NCBI GenBank assembly: GCA_049840595.1
Contig: JASGKO010000043.1
Coordinates: forward strand, 1-64,000
Source of the DNA: JASGKO01 sp049840595
Lineage (GTDB): Bacteria; Verrucomicrobiota; Verrucomicrobiia; Chthoniobacterales; Chthoniobacteraceae
Direction of reading: 5' to 3'
DNA: 64,000 bases
Made by a program: the position numbers and the translations under genes. This document shows positions 12,460 through 20,754 of this stretch, in pieces (the stretch's first letter is position 1; the number at the start of each line of letters is the position of its first letter). The notes under the pieces were generated by a model. The model searched no databases and was not told the origin of the DNA. It saw only the letters and a program-made list of their open reading frames with translations.

Positions 12460-13098
12460 ATGTCTGCCAGTGACCCTTCCATCAGCACCCCTTACGACCA
12501 CATCGCTGAGGATTTCGGAGCGTTGCGCACCGCCCTGCTGCCGAATGAGGTGAGGTACCTCGGCCTGCTTCTGGAGCCCTTGGAGCCGGGTAGCCAGATC
12601 GTCGATCTTGGTTGCGGCACCGGCACACCCGTGGCGACTTTCATCGCGGCCAAAGGGCATCACCTCACCGGGGTGGATGGTTCCGCCGAGATGCTGGCTA
12701 TGGCGCAGCAGACCTTGCCGGAGCATCGCTGGATTCATGGCTACATCGATCAGGTGGAGTTCGACGCGGGCGAGGTGTTTGATGCTGCCCTGTGTTGGGA
12801 CTCCTTGTTTCATCTGCCACGCGCTGTGCATTACACGGTGCTTGCCAAGGTGCATCAATGGCTACGACCAGGCGGACGCCTGATGGTCAGCAGTGGTGGA
12901 TCCGTCGACCCCGGGCCAGAGGGCTTCACGGACACGATGTTTGGCCATGAGTTCTACTATGACAGTGTCTCTCCCACCGAGATGACGGCCATGCTGGAAG
13001 AGATCGGCTTTAGGATCGTGCTAGGAGAAATGTGTAATCAGCCTGATGGTGACCGCGATAAAGGCAAATGGGCGACAGTGGCTGAGAAGCAGGGATAG
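12460..13098 (+). CDS. Class I SAM-dependent methyltransferase
   Basis: A 212-residue protein with a Rossmann methyltransferase core. Motif I is VDLGCGTGTPVATF (about residues 48-61), then an acidic loop (LTGVDGSAEML) and motif III-like LRPGGRLMVSSGG. The substrate cannot be read from the sequence; the fold resembles the broad Methyltransf_25/11 group. It lies 40 bases after pbpC on the same strand but shows no functional link to it. The frame is intact over its full length, and the ATG at 12460 is the first in frame. Confidence 0.85.
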   Translation: MSASDPSISTPYDHIAEDFGALRTALLPNEVRYLGLLLEPLEPGSQIVDLGCGTGTPVATFIAAKGHHLTGVDGSAEMLAMAQQTLPEHRWIHGYIDQVEFDAGEVFDAALCWDSLFHLPRAVHYTVLAKVHQWLRPGGRLMVSSGGSVDPGPEGFTDTMFGHEFYYDSVSPTEMTAMLEEIGFRIVLGEMCNQPDGDRDKGKWATVAEKQG

Positions 13099-13430
13099 GT
13101 GGGTTCGGGTGAACCACGAAGGCCCAAAGATGCATGGCTGAGAAACTTTGAAGCCGTCCTGCATTGCTGACTGGGGAAAGACTGACGGGGAGAGAGCTTG
13201 ATGCAGCGATATTCTGCCGCAAAATCTGTACGACATAAGGCATTTCAGACAGATCAACGGCACAGTTTTGATTACGGGCCAATTATAATTTCAAGCTTTT
13301 GCGGGATCGTTAGGTTTGCTAAGGTGGAGTCTATGTCGCAGCGCTGTGCGCGCCGACTGTGAAGATGGCATTCAAGGTGAGGTTGGCTATCCTGTTCCGT
13401 TTAGAGTAACGCAGAAACAGGATGACTGAT
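13099..13430. other. Intergenic stretch without a recognisable gene
   Basis: About 330 bases lie between the end of the methyltransferase gene and the end of the convergent kinase gene. It begins with a fragment (GTGAACCACGAAGGC) of the CACGAAG-type repeat seen fully at 47221-47366 and 56384-56477. No rho-independent terminator, tRNA or coding frame stood out on either strand. Confidence 0.5.
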
Positions 13431-14816
13431 TTACAAATACAGAGGCATGTCTGTTGGCAGTAAATGATGGGGCATTTCGTTACTCCCTTCTTGTCTCCGA
13501 TCACTTAGAATGGGGCACGCCCAAGCGTGGTTCTTTTCCTCGGCGGCCTCTTTGTCATCTTCCTGGTCTTCAGTGAGTTCCGCAGCCTGGCGGAAATATT
13601 TCACGGCCTTATCCTTACCGCGATCTTCCAGCCACTTCCGCCCGAGCTCGACGTAGGCCTCGGCCAGGTGCCGCTCCCGCTCCATAATGCTTTTGGCCAT
13701 ACGGCGGTTCTCCAGGCCAAGGATGGCCAGACAGGACAGCATGAGCACTAGGGACGCGGCATACACCAGCGCCATGCGCGGGTGGCGCTGGATCCAGCGC
13801 GTCAGCTGACCGGCTCGTGAGGGACGGCGCGCCTGGATGGGTTCGCCTGCGAGACAACGCTCGAGATCGGCCGCCAGATCCTGCGCACTGAGATAGCGCC
13901 GGGACTGGTCTTTCTCCAGGCACTTCATGCAGATCGTCTCGATATCCCGCGGTAGCTCCGGCTGGGTGGCCCGGAGCGGCGTTGGCTTCTGCTCACGGAT
14001 CCTAAGCAGCGTCTCCTGTAGGGTATCCGCCTGGAAAGGCTGACGTCCGCTGAGGCATTCATAGAGGATGACCCCGATGGCGTGGATATCGCAGGCGGCA
14101 CTGACATCATCCATCTGCCCGCCGGCCTGCTCCGGCGAAAGGTAATTCGGCGAGCCGAGGATGTGGTTGGTCAGGGTGAGGTGAGAGCGTACCTCCATCT
14201 TCCCCGCCAGGCCGAAGTCTGCCACCTGTGGCTGATCATGCAGGTCAATCAGCACGTTTGATGGCTTCAGATCCCGATGCAACACCCAGCGGCTGTGCGC
14301 GTAATCGATGGCGGAAGCGATGATGCGGCAATAGCGGGCGGCCTGCCGCCAGGGCAACGACCCTTCCCGTATCACCTCCGCGAGATTCCGCCCCTCAATG
14401 AAATCCATGGAGAAGAACAGCTGGCCGTCCACGGCGCCGACCTCATGAACGGAGACGATATTCGGGTGCCTCAGACTCGCCGCAGCCTTCGCCTCACGGC
14501 GGAAGCGCTCGACGAATTGCGGCATGGCATTCAGCTCGGGCAGCAGGAATTTCAGGGCCACAAAGCGGTCCAGGCTCGGCTGCCAGGCCAGGTAGACCAT
14601 GCCCATGCCGCCATTGCTGATCTTTTGGATGATCTCGTAGTCACCCCATTTACCGGATGCCATGAGCGGCGTCTCAGGCTCAGGGAGTCCGCCTCGCCGC
14701 TCTGCCAGAGGGCTGTGCCCTGCATGGGCGCTCGTCAGGCCCACATGCAGCAGATGGCGCACATGGCTGGCGCTGCCGGTCGGCGCCGCACTGGTGCTGG
14801 CTGGCTTCTCACTCAT
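13431..14816 (-). CDS. Membrane-anchored serine/threonine protein kinase (Hanks type)
   Basis: A eukaryotic-like kinase of about 461 residues. The kinase core shows the glycine loop ISNGGMGMVYLA, the catalytic Lys in VALKFL, HRDLKPSNVLI (catalytic loop), DFGLA (metal binding) and SPEQ in place of APE. A single membrane segment follows (LVYAASLVLMLSCLAILGL), then a charged helical tail that would lie outside the cytoplasm. A longer frame begins at 14849, but ATG 14816 is preferred because it overlaps the stop of the upstream gene as ATGA, so the two genes are translationally coupled. All catalytic residues are present, so it should be active. Its substrate is not evident. The partner upstream resembles a type III secretion regulator, so the kinase may belong to a secretion or contact-sensing circuit. 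Confidence 0.92.
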   Translation of the reverse strand: MSEKPASTSAAPTGSASHVRHLLHVGLTSAHAGHSPLAERRGGLPEPETPLMASGKWGDYEIIQKISNGGMGMVYLAWQPSLDRFVALKFLLPELNAMPQFVERFRREAKAAASLRHPNIVSVHEVGAVDGQLFFSMDFIEGRNLAEVIREGSLPWRQAARYCRIIASAIDYAHSRWVLHRDLKPSNVLIDLHDQPQVADFGLAGKMEVRSHLTLTNHILGSPNYLSPEQAGGQMDDVSAACDIHAIGVILYECLSGRQPFQADTLQETLLRIREQKPTPLRATQPELPRDIETICMKCLEKDQSRRYLSAQDLAADLERCLAGEPIQARRPSRAGQLTRWIQRHPRMALVYAASLVLMLSCLAILGLENRRMAKSIMERERHLAEAYVELGRKWLEDRGKDKAVKYFRQAAELTEDQEDDKEAAEEKNHAWACPILSDRRQEGSNEMPHHLLPTDMPLYL

Positions 14817-15301
14817 GGTAGCGCTACCTCCTGGGGCGTAGCAAGCCATTGGCGATCTTTCAGCAGAGGTGGCACATAGGTGCGCAGATCCCCGGCGAAC
14901 CAGTCCACGCCATCCTGCTGAAACAGATGATACGCAGCGAGATAGCGCTGGTAGAAAGCCGCGATGCGGTCATTCTCCAGGCTATCAGCGGGCCGGTCTG
15001 CCAGCGCATCCACCCTGCCTTGAATGGTATGAATGCCAGCGCCGCTCCGCTTCACGAGCGAGATGAAGCGCACAATATCCGCGAAAGGGCTGCGCAGTCC
15101 GGAACGCTCCCCATTGCGCACAAAGAGGACAATGATCAGTGTCTGGGGCTCATTTTCCGGCACGCGGTAGACAAAGTCTGAATGGCCGACTGACAAGGTC
15201 CAGCCGATAGGCGGTGCCCCCAGATAGCCCGCAGGCTGGTAAACCCCGGGAACGGTGCCCCGGAATCTCAGCCAGTCAGTAAACGGATCGCTGCGGAGCA
15301 T
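14813..15301 (-). CDS. LcrR-like (type III secretion regulator-type) protein
   Basis: A 162-residue soluble protein with no signal peptide or membrane segment. Its layout recalls the LcrR/PcrR family of type III secretion regulators (about 145 residues). It has an N-terminal DPFTDWL, a central stretch with IIVLFVRNGERSGLRSPFA, then GRVDALAD and FYQRYLAAY, with a final DGVDWF element. I make the family call from memory of those motifs, not from a search. The gene overlaps the kinase gene by four bases (ATGA), so both products are probably made together. No other secretion-apparatus gene is in the window. Plausible alternatives are a secretion chaperone or a lineage-specific hypothetical protein. 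Confidence 0.55.
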   Translation of the reverse strand: MLRSDPFTDWLRFRGTVPGVYQPAGYLGAPPIGWTLSVGHSDFVYRVPENEPQTLIIVLFVRNGERSGLRSPFADIVRFISLVKRSGAGIHTIQGRVDALADRPADSLENDRIAAFYQRYLAAYHLFQQDGVDWFAGDLRTYVPPLLKDRQWLATPQEVALP

Positions 15302-15490
15302 GACAAGGAATTGCGCTAATATAATGACTGATTCTGACGAGCGCCAGTGATTCGAATCGCGATTGATTCCGTGGCCTGAGGTAAATTATTTTTTTTCGAT
15401 AAGTAGAAGAGTCTCAATCTCATGGTCATGAAAAGCCACCAGCTCATGAACATTCATTTTTGTCTAACATCTAACTGAACACCAACCGTT

Positions 15491-16342
15491 ATGTCATCCA
15501 CCGCACCCATCCTCATTGATGTTCTCTCTTCGGATTCATTTGCCGCGGAGCATTTGCCCGGGGCGGTGAATTTTTGCGTGTATGAGACAGCATTCATCGA
15601 GAAAATGAAGGCTGCTTACACAGACCGCCAAACGCCCATCACGGTTTATGGTCTCAGCGAACTGACCAAAGAGGCCGAGACGGCGCTGGTCAGGCTGCAA
15701 GAGGCGGGTTATGCCCAAGTCAATACCCTCCCAGGTGGACTCGACGGATGGAAGGCAAGGGGTGGCACGGTGGAGGGCAACGGCGAAGCGGCTAGCCAAA
15801 GCTCTGCCAGCCATGAGATCGATGTGGCGGCTAGCTCGATCAGCTGGACCGGCAGTAATCTTTTCAATTTTCACACAGGTAGTTTACAGCTTGCCAGCGG
15901 TCGGGTGCACTTCAGCCATGGCGTGTTGCAGGCGGGCTCCTTTGTAGTCGATATGACCTCGCTGCGCTGTGCGGATCTCACGGACAAAGGGCTGAATGCG
16001 ATGCTGATCGCGCATCTGCGCAGCGATGACTTCTTCTCCGTGGATGCTTTTCCTACGGCGGAGTTTGTGATCGTGTCCGTGGAGAAGCTGGATGTAACAC
16101 CCGGCCTGCCGAACTATCGCATCACCGGGGACTTCACCCTGCGTGGAACCACCAATCCGCTGGAGATTGTTGCCACGGTGTCAGAGCGACCAGATGGAGG
16201 CTATGTGGCTCAGTCCTTCTTTGATCTGGACCGCACGCTATGGGGCTCTCTCTATGGTTCAGGGAAGTTCTTCAGCCGCCTAGGCCAGCATGTGGTTAAT
16301 GATCAGATTCACTTTCATCTGAAGCTGGTGACGAAGGGATAG
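15491..16342 (+). CDS. Rhodanese-like and YceI-like fusion protein
   Basis: A 283-residue cytoplasmic protein with no signal peptide. Residues 1-95 form a rhodanese-like domain (LIDVLSSDSFAAEHLPGAVN at the start, LPGGLDGWKARGG at the end). The position that normally holds the active Cys (VYCxxG) reads ITVYGLSEL, so the domain cannot carry persulfide by the usual route. Residues of about 108-283 match the YceI lipocalin-like fold (SSISWTGSNLFNFHTGSLQL at the start, AMLIAHLRSDDFFSVDAFPTAEF in the middle). Members of that family bind isoprenoid chains or affect surface adhesion. YceI proteins are usually periplasmic, so a cytoplasmic fused form is unusual. An AT-rich 190-base region lies upstream and presumably holds the promoter. 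Confidence 0.85.
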   Translation: MSSTAPILIDVLSSDSFAAEHLPGAVNFCVYETAFIEKMKAAYTDRQTPITVYGLSELTKEAETALVRLQEAGYAQVNTLPGGLDGWKARGGTVEGNGEAASQSSASHEIDVAASSISWTGSNLFNFHTGSLQLASGRVHFSHGVLQAGSFVVDMTSLRCADLTDKGLNAMLIAHLRSDDFFSVDAFPTAEFVIVSVEKLDVTPGLPNYRITGDFTLRGTTNPLEIVATVSERPDGGYVAQSFFDLDRTLWGSLYGSGKFFSRLGQHVVNDQIHFHLKLVTKG

Positions 16343-16380
16343 TCTACGCGAAACTTTGTAAACGAAGTATAAGGCTTACT

Positions 16381-16836
16381 TCAGAAGCCGCTCTTTTCGA
16401 TCTCATTCTTCTTCTCCGCTGCCTCAATAAGTGCTGGGTCTCTGATAGAGAATTGTTCAGGGTGTCCCGGCTCCTTATAGGCAAAGAGCTTCGGACGGCC
16501 GCCACGTTCCCAACGATTTTCCCGCCGGTCGTAACGCCAGCTCGTCGCCTCAATCGTGTTTACTTTGAGAAGGTCTTTGATGTCGTCATCAGAGAGTAGC
16601 TTACCCTTGCGGCTGAAAATCTCCCAAGCCGAGACACCGTTGATGAAAACGACTTCAATATTGAAATCGCCCTTATCATATTTCCAAGTCTCAGCACCCG
16701 TAGCAATGAGCCGATCTTCTACTTTCTTACCTTGACCGTAGCGGGTCAGGATCTGCTCTGCTGTCTCCCCAATACGCGCAGAAGCCGAGGAGGTGAACAT
16801 CCCCAAAGCGATGGCGAAGAGACTGCGAATTTTCAT
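16381..16836 (-). CDS. Small secreted protein of unknown function
   Basis: About 151 residues from the ATG at 16836, which begins a clear signal peptide (MKIRSLFAIALGMFTSSASA, cleavage after the second Ala-containing box). A longer frame from 16929 adds a poorly structured N-terminus and is less likely. The mature part has RIGETAEQILTRYGQG, then a beta-rich segment (WKYDKGDFNIEVVFINGVSA) and a charged C-terminus. The pattern of a helix followed by a sheet recalls small periplasmic proteins of the SmpA/OmlA-like fold, but I do not assign it. Confidence 0.7.
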   Translation of the reverse strand: MKIRSLFAIALGMFTSSASARIGETAEQILTRYGQGKKVEDRLIATGAETWKYDKGDFNIEVVFINGVSAWEIFSRKGKLLSDDDIKDLLKVNTIEATSWRYDRRENRWERGGRPKLFAYKEPGHPEQFSIRDPALIEAAEKKNEIEKSGF

Positions 16837-16926
16837 TGATAAAGGCGACAATTTTAGGAACCAAATCACCGAAAATACTGGCGTCAAGCAGCATGCCTTG
16901 GCAAGGCATCGGGTATCCTTGCCAAA

Positions 16927-16963
16927 CAAAAAATGGCAAGGGCTCCTCTGAGCTCCTTGCCAT
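16927..16963 (-). terminator. Rho-independent terminator after the DUF1080-type gene
   Basis: On the minus strand the sequence forms a stem of ATGGCAAGG plus AGCTC against GGCTC plus CTTGCCAT with one bulge. A run of seven T follows. It lies 45 bases beyond the stop of the gene at 17008-17724 and before the next minus-strand gene. Confidence 0.8.
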
Positions 16964-17007
16964 CATTGAAGGGAGATTGTTAACTATTCACTCCAAGAAA
17001 TGAAGCC

Positions 17008-17724
17008 TTACTTCAGTTCCTTGAACTTGATATTGCGCCAGCGAACGGAGTAAGGGCCGGTGCCTTTCTTGATGCCGTGCACCTGGAAGCCGATCACGCC
17101 TTCAGGGTCGCCAGGCTGCTTGAAGTCGGCAGTCTGGACGCCATTGACCCAGCTCTGGTAGTGGTCGCCCTTCACCACGATGCGGTACTTGTTCCACTCA
17201 CCTTTTTTGAAGGCGGCGGACACTTCAGGCGTGCGCTTGTATTCAGGCGTTGGGTTGAGGATTTGTGGCCACCACTTGCCCTGACGTCCTTCGTCATAGA
17301 AGTCACCGGCGGAGCCGTTGATGGCGATTTCGCACTGGGGACCATAGAGGCGGCCTATGGGAGGCTGCTTGGTCGCGCCGGCTGGGAGGGTATCGCCTTC
17401 TTTGAAGACCTTGCTGCGCACCTGGATGCCGCTGTTCAGTTCGTTGTCCACGTTGACTTCCAGCTCCAGTTCGAAGTCTTTAACCGGGCGGCTGATGAGG
17501 AATGAGTTCGGGCTGCCTTCCGTGGTGGTGCCGACGAGCACGCCGTCTTCGAGCTTGTAAGTGGCGGTGCCGGAGACGACTTCGAATCCATCAAGCTTGC
17601 CGTCGGCGAACCATTGTTCCCACCCCTCGGTGGCGCTGGCGGCTTTCTTGTCATCGGCGTGAGTCAGGCTGGGCAGCGTGCCCAAGGCCAGCAGGGAGGC
17701 TAGAATAGCGTAGTGGAATTGCAT
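17008..17724 (-). CDS. Secreted 3-keto-disaccharide hydrolase family (DUF1080) protein
   Basis: About 238 residues. The signal peptide from ATG 17724 (MQFHYAILASLLALG, then SLTHADD) is followed by a single concanavalin-type beta-sandwich. Family signatures include GWEQWFADGKLDGFEVVSG near the start, ELEVNVDNELNSGIQVRS in the middle and a C-terminal IGFQVHG followed by VRWRNIKFKEL. Starts at 17745 and 17763 are also possible. Members act on glycosides, including 3-keto-sugars, outside the cytoplasm and are abundant in Verrucomicrobiota and Planctomycetota. A terminator lies just downstream and no partner gene is adjacent, so it is probably transcribed alone. Confidence 0.88.
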   Translation of the reverse strand: MQFHYAILASLLALGTLPSLTHADDKKAASATEGWEQWFADGKLDGFEVVSGTATYKLEDGVLVGTTTEGSPNSFLISRPVKDFELELEVNVDNELNSGIQVRSKVFKEGDTLPAGATKQPPIGRLYGPQCEIAINGSAGDFYDEGRQGKWWPQILNPTPEYKRTPEVSAAFKKGEWNKYRIVVKGDHYQSWVNGVQTADFKQPGDPEGVIGFQVHGIKKGTGPYSVRWRNIKFKELK

Positions 17725-17886
17725 GAGGTGAAAAGGAACGCTCATGGGCCTGGCTTCTATCAAGAGTGCTTGATGAACGACAGCAATTAGAGAAGGCTCT
17801 GCTCGCCTGCCGGGCTAGCTCTATCTCATCCGGCTTGTCATGACCGTCCCGCTATGCTCAGGTGGCGTGACTTGCCGCTATCCAAG

Positions 17887-18273
17887 ATGAAGTTCAATTT
17901 CAAAGCCCCTGCTTCGGTACTTAGCGCGATCCTTGTGATCGTGGGGGTGTTCATGCTGGCGGGCAAGGCGGATCCTCCGCTCGCTGCCTTGCTGTTTTTG
18001 CCCTCTGCTCTCGGCCCCCTGGTGTTCAATCTGTTGGTTGCTGCCATCTGTTCACCACGCTCATGCCAGACGGTGCTCACCTTTGCCGCGCTGCTCTACA
18101 CCGGGTGGTTCACCTGGGTCTATATGGACATATTCTACTGGCATCCTGATCCGCAGAGCGCGGTGGGGCTGATCTTCGCCGGGATGTATGCCATCCCTGT
18201 GATTCTTCCCCTTTGGCTGCTCACGCTCTGGCTGAAGAACCGGGCTGAGAAAAGGCTAAGGGCTAAGCGATGA
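17887..18273 (+). CDS. Small integral membrane protein, unknown function
   Basis: 128 residues from ATG 17887, with four predicted membrane segments (about 8-25, 30-55, 66-85 and 93-115) and a basic C-terminal tail (KNRAEKRLRAKR). No catalytic or binding motif is visible. The frame extends back to 17854, but the later ATG gives a sensible N-terminus. It stands alone between divergent and downstream genes. Confidence 0.65.
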   Translation: MKFNFKAPASVLSAILVIVGVFMLAGKADPPLAALLFLPSALGPLVFNLLVAAICSPRSCQTVLTFAALLYTGWFTWVYMDIFYWHPDPQSAVGLIFAGMYAIPVILPLWLLTLWLKNRAEKRLRAKR

Positions 18274-18375
18274 CCGAACGGGCCGGTTGTCAGCTATCAC
18301 TTGCGTGGAATAATTCTCTTTCCGCTCTTATCCTCCGCAAGATCGTCATGGTCGTTTACGATTCAGTGACACTGC

Positions 18376-20616
18376 ATGGATAAGCAGTTCATCATCATGA
18401 AGCCACGTGTGACCACTCCTCTCCATGCCTTGAAGGCTCATCTGGTATCAGCCAGCACACGTGTGATGATGGTGGCAGGACTGAGCGGCGTGTGGATGGC
18501 TTTTACCAGTCATGATGCGACCGCTGCGGAACCCTCCCCGGCGGCACCAGTCGTCGAGCCAGCGGCTGTTCTGCGCAATCTCCAGACCAGCGAGTTCCCC
18601 TTTGATCGCGCTGCGGCTGGCACCACCGCGGCAGACTGGGAAAAGCGACGCGTGCAAATCCGCGAGCGCATCTTGCTCGCCTGCGGGCTGCTACCTATGC
18701 CCACACGCACTCCGCTGAACCCTGTGATCTATGGCCGCATCGAGCGAGAGGACTACACCATCGACCGCGTGTTCTTTGAGAGCTTCCCCGGTCACTTTGT
18801 CACTGGTAATCTCTATCTGCCAAAGACAGCTCCTGCCTCCGGGAAGATGCCGGGCATCCTCTGCCCGCATGGTCACTGGCCGAATGGACGCTTCATGGAT
18901 CTGGGCGCTGACACGGCTGAGACGAATCAGCAACTGGCCATCGGCGCAGAGCGTTGGGAGAGTGGCGCGCGTTCTCCACTCCAGGCGCGTTGTGTGCAGC
19001 TCGCGCGGATGGGCTGCGCCGTGTTCTTCTATGATATGCTCGGCTATGCGGACAGCCTCCAGATCGCTGACCATCGCAGTGGGCGGCGGCCAGGGTCGGA
19101 GCTGAATGGCAGCGAGCCCGGCAGCTACGGTCTCTACAGCGTGGCGGCGGATCTGCGACTGCAATCCAACTTTGGCCTGCAGATCTGGAATGGCCTGCGC
19201 GCGTTGGATTTCCTCATCGGCCTGCCAGGTATCGATCCCACGCGGATCGCCTGCACGGGGGCGAGCGGCGGTGGTACCCAGACCATGATGCTCGCCGCGA
19301 TCGATGCTCGCCTGGCCGCCGCCTTTCCCTGCGTGATGGTCGGCACTGCCATGCAGGGAGGCTGCACCTGTGAGAACGCCTGTTACCTGCGCATCGGTCA
19401 GGGAAATGTGGACATCGCAGCCGCCTTCGCCCCGAAGCCGATGGGCATGACCGCCGCTAACGATTGGACCAAGGAGCTGGAGACGAAGGGCTTCCCGGAT
19501 CTGAAAGCCCTGTGGAAGCGGTTGGGGAAGCCAGACAACGTGATGGCGACCTTCAACATCCACTGGCAGCACAACTATAACCATGTGTCCCGCACCACGA
19601 TGTACGGCTTCATGAGCAAGCAGCTCGGTTTGGGATTCAAGGAGCCAGTGCTGGAGCGCTCCTTTACTGTCAGCTCCAAGGATGAACTCACGGTCTGGAC
19701 CAATACGCACCCAGCTCCGTCCGGTGAACACACCGGGCCTGCCCATGAGAAGGCCTTGCTGAAGCACTGGAGCGAGGACAATGACGCTCAACTCAAAGCC
19801 CACCCGGAGGCCCTGCGCACCGCGTGGAGTCTCATCTTGAACCGCAAACTGCCTGCCTCCGCCGAGCTGGAAATAAAGCAACAAACCGCCTCAGCGGATG
19901 GCGCTTATGTGAAGGCGCTCGGTATCGCGACGGATACCTCTTCAGGCAAGGGTGAAGCTATTCCTAACGATCCAGCCCATCAGGTCTCCGCCACTCTTTT
20001 CTCGCCGCCTGAGACAAAATCAGGCAACAATACCAGACAGCTAAATCCACGGATCGTGGTGTGGCTTAGCGCCACGCCACCGGAGAGCCCGGATGAGGCC
20101 ATGCGCAAGCTCCTGGCTCAGGGGTACACCGTCGTCATTCCGCACCTCTGCCTAACGGAAGCCAAGCAGAATCCCTGGAACTCCGTGAATACGAAAACGC
20201 CAGATCCAGACCACCTGGGCTGGCAGTGGTCCGCCTGCTACACTTACGGATACAATGACCCGCTCTTGGTGAAACGAGCCCAGCAGGTCTTAACCGTTAT
20301 CTCCGCGCTTAGCCACTCACCTCAGCTCGTCTCAGACAGGTCGATCATTCTGGCAGCGGGTAATAGTACAGGCCCTATTGGCGCTCTTGCGGCGACCGAG
20401 GCGCAGCCCTTGCTGCATCATTGCGTGATCGATACCGAGGGCTTCCGCTTCGCCACACTTACAGACGTTCAGGATGTCCGCTTCATCCCAGGTGCCGTGA
20501 AGTACGGTGACCTCCCCGGCCTGCTCAGCCTCATGCCTCCCCAAAAACTCACTATACTGGATGAGCAGGGAAAAGAAGGTGGTGCCTTGCGCATGGCAGA
20601 GAGTGTTAAGTTTTGA
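18376..20616 (+). CDS. Large secreted alpha/beta-hydrolase (acetyl xylan esterase-like)
   Basis: 746 residues with an N-terminal export signal (membrane stretch MMVAGLSGVWMAF, Ala-rich cleavage region near residue 50). The first half has an alpha/beta-hydrolase domain: oxyanion region GILCPHGHW and nucleophile elbow TGASGGGTQ with Ser297. The histidine candidate lies in the segment FNIHWQHNYNHVSR. The second half carries another hydrolase-like repeat with a degenerate elbow (ILAAGNSTGPIG). Proteins of this design are common in Planctomycetota and Verrucomicrobiota and are usually annotated as acetyl xylan esterases or abhydrolase-7 members. The ATG at 18385 or 18400 could also be the start. 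A role in polysaccharide deacylation is inference. Confidence 0.8.
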   Translation: MDKQFIIMKPRVTTPLHALKAHLVSASTRVMMVAGLSGVWMAFTSHDATAAEPSPAAPVVEPAAVLRNLQTSEFPFDRAAAGTTAADWEKRRVQIRERILLACGLLPMPTRTPLNPVIYGRIEREDYTIDRVFFESFPGHFVTGNLYLPKTAPASGKMPGILCPHGHWPNGRFMDLGADTAETNQQLAIGAERWESGARSPLQARCVQLARMGCAVFFYDMLGYADSLQIADHRSGRRPGSELNGSEPGSYGLYSVAADLRLQSNFGLQIWNGLRALDFLIGLPGIDPTRIACTGASGGGTQTMMLAAIDARLAAAFPCVMVGTAMQGGCTCENACYLRIGQGNVDIAAAFAPKPMGMTAANDWTKELETKGFPDLKALWKRLGKPDNVMATFNIHWQHNYNHVSRTTMYGFMSKQLGLGFKEPVLERSFTVSSKDELTVWTNTHPAPSGEHTGPAHEKALLKHWSEDNDAQLKAHPEALRTAWSLILNRKLPASAELEIKQQTASADGAYVKALGIATDTSSGKGEAIPNDPAHQVSATLFSPPETKSGNNTRQLNPRIVVWLSATPPESPDEAMRKLLAQGYTVVIPHLCLTEAKQNPWNSVNTKTPDPDHLGWQWSACYTYGYNDPLLVKRAQQVLTVISALSHSPQLVSDRSIILAAGNSTGPIGALAATEAQPLLHHCVIDTEGFRFATLTDVQDVRFIPGAVKYGDLPGLLSLMPPQKLTILDEQGKEGGALRMAESVKF

Positions 20617-20754
20617 AGGTGGCATTCCGTTGCCTGGCGGGAGATGTCAGCAGAGCGGCAGACCCCGGAGCGGACATCAATGCGCCTGGGCATATCGGAA
20701 AAAGAATTGCCAAGCGCGTGGCGTGGTGTTGTCTTGAGGTGTTTGTTTGCTTTC

